From Novosphingobium sp. CECT 9465 (GTDB taxonomy: Bacteria > Pseudomonadota > Alphaproteobacteria > Sphingomonadales > Sphingomonadaceae), in contig NZ_CAKLBX010000001.1 in the NCBI RefSeq assembly GCF_920987055.1, positions 1,164,501-1,228,500 on the forward strand: a stretch of 64,000 nucleotides of DNA, written 5' to 3'. The first letter of the stretch is position 1, and every line of letters starts with the position of its first letter. Below the pieces are notes generated by a model that saw nothing but the letters and a program-made list of their open reading frames with translations, was not told the DNA's origin and did not search any database. A program made the position numbers and the translations under genes. Of the stretch, positions 57,773 through 64,000 are shown piece after piece.

Positions 57773-59115
57773 CGGGGGCAACTGTTGCCGAAGGGGGTGT
57801 GCTTGAACGCCACTTCAGGCTGCGCGAGCGCGGCACGACCACGCGAACCGAGGTTCTGGCGGGCTTCACCACCTTCCTGACGATGGCTTATATCGTGCTG
57901 GTCAACCCGGCGATCCTGGGGCAGGCGGGAATGCCGGTGGCCTCGGTTGCTGCGGCGACATGTTTTGCCGCCGCTTTCGCCTCGATCCTGATGGGCCTGG
58001 TTGCCAACACCCCGCTGGCGCTGGCGCCGGGCATGGGATTGAACGCCTATTTCAGTTTTACGGTAGTGCAGCAGATGGGCGTGCCCTGGCCAATCGCCCT
58101 GGGCTGTGTGTTCATTTCAGGTGTGGCGTTCCTGATCCTGACATTGACTGGTGTGCGCCAGTTGATCGTCGCAGTCATTCCGCAGCACCTTTTCGCCGCG
58201 GTGGCAGGCGGCATCGGGCTGTTCATCGGGTTTATCGGGCTGAAGGACGCAGGGATCGTCGTTGCCAATCCCGCCACGTTCGTCGGCCTTGGCAGCGTCA
58301 CCCAGCCGGGACCGGCACTGGCGCTGTTCGGTCTTGTGGTGATCGGTACGCTCAGTGTGTGGAACGTGCGCGCCGCGATGCTGATCGGCATTGTGCTGAC
58401 CACCATCGCCGCATGGATCACCGGGCAGACCAGCGCACCCAGCGAGCCTTACAGCCTCGCCGCGCTGACCGGCACCGCATTCAAGCTCGACATTCCGGGC
58501 GTGTTCGGCCTCAGCGGCCAGCAGGCCCTTGGATTGCTGGAAATCCTGTTCGTGTTCTTGTTCGTCGATCTGTTCGACAATATCGGCACACTCGTCGCCG
58601 TGACCAAGCGCGCGGGATTGATGGATGCGGCGGGAAAGATTCCGGGCCTCAACCGCATTCTGATGACCGATGCGGTCGCCACGATGGTCGGCGCGGTTGC
58701 GGGCACCAGCACGGTTACCAGTTATGTCGAAAGCGCAGCCGGCGTGCAGGCGGGCGGGCGCACCGGCCTTACCGCCGTGGTCTGCGGCTTGTTGTTTTTT
58801 GCCACGATGTTTGTCGCGCCCTATGCGCAGCTCGTACCGCTCGCCGCCACCGCGCCCGCGCTCGTCGTGGTCGGCGGATTGATGCTGTTGCCCCTGACCG
58901 AAGTGGACTGGGAGGACCCGATGGCAGCGATCCCCGCCTTCCTCACCGTGGCGATGATCCCGCTGACGTTCTCCATCGCCAATGGTCTCGCCTTTGGCAT
59001 CACTGCCCATGCCCTGCTCAAGCTGCTGAAGGGCAAGGCAACCCGCGCCGACTGGTTCCTCTTCACGCTCGCGGCGCTGTTCGTGGTGCGCTTTGCCTGG
59101 ATGGCCGCAGAATGA
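57769..59115 (+). CDS. NCS2/AzgA-type purine permease 2
   Basis: 448 residues, many membrane helices. AzgA-like features: N-terminal RTEVLAGFTTFLTMAYIVLVNP, then APGMGLNAYFSFTVV, VDLFDNIGTLVAVTKRAGL and TSTVTSYVESAAGVQAGGRTGLTAV. This group (AdeQ/GhxP/PurP) imports hypoxanthine, guanine or adenine by proton symport. Having both an NCS2 urate/xanthine-type and an AzgA-type permease in one operon covers the main purine bases. ATGA overlap with the amidase gene. Confidence 0.93.
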   Translation: MTGATVAEGGVLERHFRLRERGTTTRTEVLAGFTTFLTMAYIVLVNPAILGQAGMPVASVAAATCFAAAFASILMGLVANTPLALAPGMGLNAYFSFTVVQQMGVPWPIALGCVFISGVAFLILTLTGVRQLIVAVIPQHLFAAVAGGIGLFIGFIGLKDAGIVVANPATFVGLGSVTQPGPALALFGLVVIGTLSVWNVRAAMLIGIVLTTIAAWITGQTSAPSEPYSLAALTGTAFKLDIPGVFGLSGQQALGLLEILFVFLFVDLFDNIGTLVAVTKRAGLMDAAGKIPGLNRILMTDAVATMVGAVAGTSTVTSYVESAAGVQAGGRTGLTAVVCGLLFFATMFVAPYAQLVPLAATAPALVVVGGLMLLPLTEVDWEDPMAAIPAFLTVAMIPLTFSIANGLAFGITAHALLKLLKGKATRADWFLFTLAALFVVRFAWMAAE

Positions 59116-60053
59116 ATCGACACATGATCCGCTACATTGCCCTTGCGCTCGCCGCGCTGCTGCTGCCCGCATCCGCCCACGCACAGAAGCTTGACGATAC
59201 GCCGCGCACGGTTGTGATGACCGCGTTTCGCCCTGAATGGAACGCGCTGGTCGGCACCGTGCAGGATGCAAAAGCGCATTCGATAAACGGCGGGACCTTC
59301 CTGACCGGCACGATGGAGGGCAAGCCTGTAATCCTGATGCAAAGCGGGGTCAGCGTGGTGAACGCCGCAATGAACACGCAACTGGTGCTGGACCGGTTCA
59401 CGGTGAAGCGCATCGTCTTTTCGGGCATTGCCGGCGGGGTGGACCCGAAGCTTTCGATCGGTGACGTGATCGTGGCCGAGGACTGGGGCCAGTATCTCGA
59501 AGCCTCGTTCGCGCGCAAGACCAGGACCGGGTGGATGCCGCCCGATCAGGGCAGCGCGGAAAGCCCGGCCAACTGGTTCTTCATCTTCCCGCGCGGCACG
59601 GTGATGGCCAATGCCGCCACGCCGCCCAAGCGCATTTACCGCCTGCCGGTCGATCCGGGATTGCTCGACCTTGCGCGCAAGGTCGTCCCTTCCATCACGC
59701 TCGAACGCTGTGTGCCGCCATCGGAGAAGATGCTCGCCGGATCCGAATTATGTCTGCCGCGCACGCCGAAGATCGAAGTCGGTGGCACCGGCGTGACTGC
59801 GGGCATCTATGCCGACAACGCCGAATTTCGTCTCTATCTGCACAAGGCGTGGAAGGCGCGTGTGCTTGACATGGAAAGTGCGGCGGTGATGCAGGTCGCC
59901 TATGCGAATATGGTTCCGGCCATTGTTTTCCGCAGCCTTTCCGATCTTGCGGGCGGCGACAAGCACAAGAACATGGAGGACACGTTCGAGCATCTTGCCT
60001 CGGTCAATTCCGCGCACGTGGTTCGCGCCTATCTCGCCGCTTTGCCGGATTGA
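59112..60053 (+). CDS. Exported nucleosidase/nucleoside phosphorylase (MTAN/PNP_UDP fold)
   Basis: 313 residues from ATG 59112, overlapping the previous stop. The signal peptide (ALAALLLPASAHAQ) makes it periplasmic. The PNP_UDP_1 fold shows VVMTAFRPEWNALVG (Glu), IVFSGIAGGVDPKLSIGDVIVAEDW and the catalytic MESAAVMQVAY with RSLSDLAGG (Asp), as in MTA/SAH nucleosidase. An insertion with cysteines (RCVPPSEKMLAGSELCLP) is unusual and may form a disulfide. It would split nucleosides into free bases for the adjacent permeases. Confidence 0.9.
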   Translation: MNRHMIRYIALALAALLLPASAHAQKLDDTPRTVVMTAFRPEWNALVGTVQDAKAHSINGGTFLTGTMEGKPVILMQSGVSVVNAAMNTQLVLDRFTVKRIVFSGIAGGVDPKLSIGDVIVAEDWGQYLEASFARKTRTGWMPPDQGSAESPANWFFIFPRGTVMANAATPPKRIYRLPVDPGLLDLARKVVPSITLERCVPPSEKMLAGSELCLPRTPKIEVGGTGVTAGIYADNAEFRLYLHKAWKARVLDMESAAVMQVAYANMVPAIVFRSLSDLAGGDKHKNMEDTFEHLASVNSAHVVRAYLAALPD

Positions 60054-60057
60054 TCGC

Positions 60058-61653
60058 ATGACGCAACCCGGCACTCTGGCGACTGTCACCGGATCGCAAG
60101 GCATGGTCACCGCGCCGCACTATCTTGCAGCGCAGGCAGGGCTTGCCGTGCTGGAAGACGGCGGCAACGCGGTGGAGGCGACCGTCGCCGTGGCCGCCTG
60201 CCTCGCGGTGGTCTATCCGCACATGACCGGAATCGGCGGCGACGGGTTCTGGGTGATCCACGAACCCGACGGTGCGGTGCACGGCATCCACGGCTGCGGC
60301 GGAGCAGCAGCTGCGGCCACGATCGATCTTTACGCCGGGTTAGAGGCGGTGCCGTTCCGGGGGCCGCTTGCTGCCAACACGGTTGCGGGAACCATTTCCG
60401 GGTGGAAGGCAGCGCTGGAAAGCGCGGGGGCGGCGTTGCCGCTGTCTCGCCTGCTGCGCGATGCGATCGGGCATGCCGAGGCGGGGGTTGCCGTCACGGC
60501 AGGCCATGCCGCCATCGCGGCGGCCAAGGGGCCGGAACTGCGTATGCAGCCGGGTGTCTACGCAACCATATTCGAGCCTGCGGGCCGACCGCTTCATGAG
60601 GGCGATGTTCTGCGCCAGCCGGTGCTGGCGCAGACATTGCGGCGACTGTGCGATGAGGGACTGGAAAGCTTCTACAGCGGCCCGCTGGCAGACGATATCG
60701 CCGCTGATCTGGCATTGCTGGGCAGTCCGGTTTCCGCAGACGACCTATCCGTCCATATGGCCACGCGGCCGGTGCCGCTCACCACGCGGCTGCGCGATTG
60801 TCAGCTTTGGAACAGCGCGCCGCCGACGCAGGGCTTTGCATCGTTGCTGATCCTTGCCTTGTTCGATCGGCTGACGGCGAATGCGGGCGATGGCTTCGAT
60901 CATGTCCATGGACTGATCGAGGCAACCAAGCAGGCCTTCCTGCTGCGCGACATTCACGTGGGCGATCCGCTGTACCACGATTTCGACTGGCAGGGCTTGC
61001 TTTCCGATCCCGCAGCGCTTGATGAACTGGCGGAACGGATCGATCCGGCAAACGCTCTCCCGTGGCCGCAGCCGCCGCAGTGGGGCGATACCTGCTGGTT
61101 CGGTGCGGCGGATGAGCAAGGCCGCGTGGTCAGCGCGATCCAGTCCACCTATTTCGAATTCGGTTCAGGCCTTGTCCTGCCGAAAACCGGGATCACCTGG
61201 CAGAACCGGGGCAGCAGCTTCCGGTTGGCAGAAAGCGGGTGGAACGCGCTGAGGCCGGGGCGCAAACCCTTCCACACGCTGAACCCCGCGCTCGCGCGCT
61301 TCGACGATGGCCGGGTCATGGCCTATGGCACGATGGGGGGGGAAGGACAGCCGCAGACACAAGCCGCGCTGTTCAGCCGCTATGCGCGCTTTGGCACAGA
61401 CCTTCAGGCCGCGATCAGCGCGCCGCGCTGGCTGCTGGGGCGGACCTGGGGTGAGCAATCGACTACGCTCAAGCTGGAAGATGGCTTTGATCCGGGGCTT
61501 TACGCGGCGCTTGCTGCGGCCGGGCATGATGTGGAGCGTATCGGACCCGTGACCGCGACGATGGGCCATGCAGGTGCGATCGTGCGCCATGGCGACGGGC
61601 GGCTGGAAGGTGCGACCGATCCCCGCAGCGATGGCGGGGTGGCTGCATGGTAA
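60058..61653 (+). CDS. Gamma-glutamyltransferase-family Ntn hydrolase, HpxW (oxamate amidohydrolase)-like
   Basis: 531 residues from ATG 60058, without a signal peptide (GGT enzymes are usually exported). Family text: GSQGMVTAPHYLAAQAGLAVLEDGGNAVEAT, YPHMTGIGGDGFWVI, QTLRRLCDEGLESFYSGPLADDI. The autoprocessing nucleophile is probably Thr345 in WGDTCWFGAADEQG, the position of the new N-terminal Thr, and GGEGQPQTQAAL follows. The cytoplasmic location and the ureide neighbours point to oxamate amidohydrolase (oxamate to oxalate plus ammonia) rather than glutathione hydrolysis. The specific assignment is inference. Confidence 0.85.
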   Translation: MTQPGTLATVTGSQGMVTAPHYLAAQAGLAVLEDGGNAVEATVAVAACLAVVYPHMTGIGGDGFWVIHEPDGAVHGIHGCGGAAAAATIDLYAGLEAVPFRGPLAANTVAGTISGWKAALESAGAALPLSRLLRDAIGHAEAGVAVTAGHAAIAAAKGPELRMQPGVYATIFEPAGRPLHEGDVLRQPVLAQTLRRLCDEGLESFYSGPLADDIAADLALLGSPVSADDLSVHMATRPVPLTTRLRDCQLWNSAPPTQGFASLLILALFDRLTANAGDGFDHVHGLIEATKQAFLLRDIHVGDPLYHDFDWQGLLSDPAALDELAERIDPANALPWPQPPQWGDTCWFGAADEQGRVVSAIQSTYFEFGSGLVLPKTGITWQNRGSSFRLAESGWNALRPGRKPFHTLNPALARFDDGRVMAYGTMGGEGQPQTQAALFSRYARFGTDLQAAISAPRWLLGRTWGEQSTTLKLEDGFDPGLYAALAAAGHDVERIGPVTATMGHAGAIVRHGDGRLEGATDPRSDGGVAAW

Positions 61654-62879
61654 GAGGCGGTTTCCGCGCTGTTTCGCGCTGCGACGAACTCGCCTTGCCG
61701 CCGTTCAGCGACAGTGCGCAGGGGTTGACCCGGATATATCTTTCCCCCGCCTACGATGCCGCGCAGGATCAACTCGCCGCATGGATGGCAGAGGCGGGCA
61801 TGACCGTGCGGCGCGATGCCGCGATGAATCTTGTCGGGCGTTATGAAGGCACCGCGCCTGAAGCCCCGGCCCTGATGATCGGCAGCCATCTCGATAGCGT
61901 ACGCAATGCCGGCCATTATGACGGGCCACTTGGCATAATGTTGGGGATTGAAGCGGTTGCCGCACTTTCTTCAGCCAGTGTGCGAATGCCGTTTGCGCTG
62001 GAGGTCTATGCGTTCGGGGACGAGGAAGGTTCACGCTTTCCCGCAGCGATGCTGACCAGCCGTGCCGTGGCCGGTACGCTTGATCCGGCAACATTGGACG
62101 TGGCTGACGCCGATGGTGTGAAGCTGGCGGAAATTGTCGATATTGCGGCCTATTCTGCGGCGGCGCGCGCGCGGGGATCGGTGCTTGCCTATCTCGAAGC
62201 GCATATCGAACAGGGACCGGTACTGGAGGCCGAAGGGTTGGCCGTCGGCACAGTGACCGGGATTGCCGCGCAATTGCGTTTCGAGATTGAGGTTGGCGGA
62301 ACAGCGGGGCACGCGGGGACGACCGCGATGGGTTTGCGGCGCGATGCCGTGGCGGGCATGGCGGAAATGGTCATGTCGGTCGAAGCGGTGGCAACCGCCG
62401 GGCCGCCCGACCTTGTGGCGACGGTCGGCGTTGTTCAGGTGCCATCGGGTGCTGCCAATGTGATTGCGGGCAAGTGTGCGTTCACGCTGGATGTGCGGGC
62501 GGCAACCGCACCGATGCGCGATGCCGCCGCCGAGGAGATCCTCAGGCATTTCCGCAAGAGCGCCAATGAACGCGATCTGTCGCTGGCGGTTCGCATGGTC
62601 CATGATCTGCCTGCCAGCCCATGCGATCCGGCGCTGATGAACCTGCTCGACAATGCCACGATCGCGGCTGGCCACACTCCCTTCCGGCTCGTTTCCGGCG
62701 CAGGGCACGATGCGATGGTCATGGCTGCGCTGTGCCCCACCGCGATGCTGTTCATCCGCTGCCGCGGCGGGGTGAGCCACAACCCTGCCGAACATGTCCA
62801 TCCCGCCGATGCCGATGTGGCGCTGCGGGTCATGCTTGGCTTTATCGAACGACTGGGAGCGACCGTTGACCCCGCTTGA
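61647..62879 (+). CDS. M20-family zinc amidohydrolase, allantoate-amidohydrolase-like
   Basis: 410 residues, overlapping the previous gene by 7 bases. Two-metal site residues: GSHLDSVRNAGHYDGPLG (His, Asp), AFGDEEGSRFP (Glu-Glu), EAHIEQGPVLE (His) and RGGVSHNPAEHV (His). AHIEQGPVLE and the dimer-domain GTAGHAGTTAMGLRRDA mark the hydantoinase/carbamoylase branch that includes AllC/HpxK and N-carbamoyl amino acid hydrolases. In this context the likely reaction is allantoate to ureidoglycine plus CO2 and ammonia, producing the substrate of the next enzyme. Confidence 0.9.
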   Translation: MVRGGFRAVSRCDELALPPFSDSAQGLTRIYLSPAYDAAQDQLAAWMAEAGMTVRRDAAMNLVGRYEGTAPEAPALMIGSHLDSVRNAGHYDGPLGIMLGIEAVAALSSASVRMPFALEVYAFGDEEGSRFPAAMLTSRAVAGTLDPATLDVADADGVKLAEIVDIAAYSAAARARGSVLAYLEAHIEQGPVLEAEGLAVGTVTGIAAQLRFEIEVGGTAGHAGTTAMGLRRDAVAGMAEMVMSVEAVATAGPPDLVATVGVVQVPSGAANVIAGKCAFTLDVRAATAPMRDAAAEEILRHFRKSANERDLSLAVRMVHDLPASPCDPALMNLLDNATIAAGHTPFRLVSGAGHDAMVMAALCPTAMLFIRCRGGVSHNPAEHVHPADADVALRVMLGFIERLGATVDPA

Positions 62880-64000
62880 TTCAACCCTTTTCGGCGAGAT
62901 AGACCCCCCGCAGCGGCTGCTGATGGGACCGGGGCCGGTCAATGCCCACCCGCGCGTTCTGCGCGCGATGGCGGCGGATCTGCTGGGGCAGTTCGACCCG
63001 GAAATGACCGGGTTCATGAACCAGGTCATGGCGCTGTACCGCCCGGTATTCGGTACGCAAAACCAGTGGACCATGTTGATTGACGGCACCGCGCGCGCCG
63101 CGATCGAGGCTTCGCTGGTGAGCCTTGTTGAACCCGGCGATACGGTGCTGGTGGTGAATTTCGGGCGCTTTGGCCTGCTGCTGACCGAAATCCTCTCACG
63201 CATCGGGGCCAACGTCGAACAGGTGAGCGCGCCTTGGGGAGAAGTCGTGTCGATCGAGGCGATTGCCGAGGCGATTGTGCGCCATGGCCCGCGCGTGGTC
63301 GCCACTGTCCACGGTGATACATCGACCACGATGGCGCAGCCGCTGGAAGGCCTGGGCGCGTTGTGCAGGGCGGCAGGCGCCTATGCCTATGTGGATGCCA
63401 CGGCGACGCTGGGCGGCATGGAGATTGCGGCGGATCGCTGGGGTGTGGACGTGGTGACCGGCGGCTTGCAGAAGTGCCTTGGCGGGCCTTCGGGATCGGC
63501 TCCCATCACCATATCGGACCGCGCGGCGCAGCGCATTTTCGCGCGGCGGCATGTGGAGCAGGGCATCAGGCGCGATGATATTGCCGATGGCAAAGGCCCG
63601 CGCATTCCGTCCAACTATTTCGATCTTGCGATGATCATGGACTACTGGTCCGACAAGCGGCTCAACCACCACACCGAAGCGACATCCATGCTCTATGCCG
63701 CGCGCGAATGCGCCCGCGTGGCGCTGGGCGAGGGGCTGGAAGCGCGGTTCGCGCGACACCGCAAGGCCGGTGCGGCGATGGCGGCGGGACTGCGCGCGAT
63801 GGGGCTGACCGTGTTCGGCGACGATGCCCACCGCATGACCAACGTGACCGGGGTTTACATTCCAGCGGGCGTGGATGGCGAGGCGATCCGCGCGATGATG
63901 CGCGATCACTTCGAGATCGAGATCGGCACGGCTTTCGGCCCGCTCGTCGGCAAGATCTGGCGGCTGGGCGCGATGGGCTACAACGCAATGAAGCACAAGG
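62866..64000 (+). CDS. Class V PLP aminotransferase, ureidoglycine-aminotransferase-like (3' end outside window)
   Basis: The start is a TTG at 62866 with GGGAG 6 bases upstream; no in-frame ATG exists before residue 20, where RLLMGPGPVNAHPRVL already belongs to the family core. It overlaps the amidohydrolase gene by 14 bases. Family motifs are MLIDGTARAAIEASLVSLVEPGD, YAYVDATATLGGMEI, and the PLP lysine in GGLQKCLGGPSGSAP, which matches PucG/HpxJ (ureidoglycine-glyoxylate aminotransferase) better than serine-glyoxylate enzymes. The product from ureidoglycine would be oxalurate, linking it to the AtzE and HpxW-like genes. 378 residues visible, no stop yet. Confidence 0.88.
   Translation, partial: MTPLDSTLFGEIDPPQRLLMGPGPVNAHPRVLRAMAADLLGQFDPEMTGFMNQVMALYRPVFGTQNQWTMLIDGTARAAIEASLVSLVEPGDTVLVVNFGRFGLLLTEILSRIGANVEQVSAPWGEVVSIEAIAEAIVRHGPRVVATVHGDTSTTMAQPLEGLGALCRAAGAYAYVDATATLGGMEIAADRWGVDVVTGGLQKCLGGPSGSAPITISDRAAQRIFARRHVEQGIRRDDIADGKGPRIPSNYFDLAMIMDYWSDKRLNHHTEATSMLYAARECARVALGEGLEARFARHRKAGAAMAAGLRAMGLTVFGDDAHRMTNVTGVYIPAGVDGEAIRAMMRDHFEIEIGTAFGPLVGKIWRLGAMGYNAMKHK

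Noticed and set aside
57960..59111. Long in-frame extension upstream of the nucleosidase gene
   Set aside because: It runs out of frame through the AzgA-type permease. The signal peptide and ATGA coupling fix the start at 59112.
1..64000. CRISPR array, rRNA operon, prophage, integrative-element att sites or toxin-antitoxin pair
   Set aside because: I looked for regularly spaced repeats, rRNA-like text, phage genes, tRNA-end duplications and small paired genes and saw none. The tRNA-Trp 3' end is not duplicated as far as I can see.

Overview
The window is GC-rich chromosomal DNA from an alphaproteobacterium, most likely a Novosphingobium-like member of the Sphingomonadales. The evidence is the order tRNA-Trp, secE, nusG, rplK, rplA, the many TonB-dependent receptors and luciferase-like (LLM) monooxygenases, a P450 closely resembling CYP101 (P450cam), and frequent GTG/TTG starts. 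The species call is an inference from gene content; no database search was possible.

Layout. (1) 1-16 kb is mostly core: a DUF2155 tail overlapping aat, tRNA-Trp, secE-nusG, rplK-rplA with a clear terminator, a palindromic repeat, a lipoprotein/cyclophilin/CinA-like operon, a flavin monooxygenase, corA, a DUF1365/FAD-oxidoreductase/cyclopropane-synthase-like lipid group, an exported M28 peptidase and rimO. (2) 16-37 kb is a catabolic island: three TetR regulators, three LLM flavin monooxygenases, a TonB receptor, a zinc alcohol dehydrogenase, a P450cam-like P450, two SnoaL-like proteins with a Tyr/Asp/His set, two crotonase-family enzymes, a DUF2889 protein, a RibB with a degenerate RibA-like tail, an acyl-CoA synthetase and a Baeyer-Villiger monooxygenase. 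Most of its transcription units carry the same 16-bp inverted repeat TCAAC-N6-GTTGA (seven copies), which suggests one regulon. The enzyme set fits oxidation of a cyclic terpenoid or alicyclic compound to a ketone, lactonisation or ring opening, CoA activation and beta-oxidation-like steps; the substrate is not determined. (3) 37-43 kb is an exported redox module: a frameshifted DUF1592-type cytochrome-like protein, a Tat-exported DUF1552 protein, an ankyrin protein, a cytochrome c-prime and a cytochrome b561.

(4) 43-64 kb is purine and ureide catabolism: a phosphoribosyltransferase, a LysR regulator, an exported adenosine deaminase broken by an IS110-family element, a TonB receptor, an exported nucleoside 'permease' (NUP), 8-oxoguanine deaminase, two NCS2 base permeases, a BASS-type transporter fused to an AtzG/HpxX-like tail, an AtzE/HpxY-like amidase, an exported nucleosidase, an HpxW-like Ntn amidohydrolase, an allantoate-amidohydrolase-like enzyme and a ureidoglycine-aminotransferase-like enzyme running off the end. 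Genes from 55 kb on overlap or nearly abut, so they are probably one operon. The ensemble resembles the enterobacterial hpx pathway (ureidoglycine to oxalurate to oxamate to oxalate).

Most notable observations: the seven-site operator set; the transporter-AtzG fusion beside AtzE; and the IS110 element, whose non-coding left end contains short matches to both its target and its own ends in the order expected of a bridge RNA, and whose excision at CT dinucleotides restores the adenosine deaminase reading frame.
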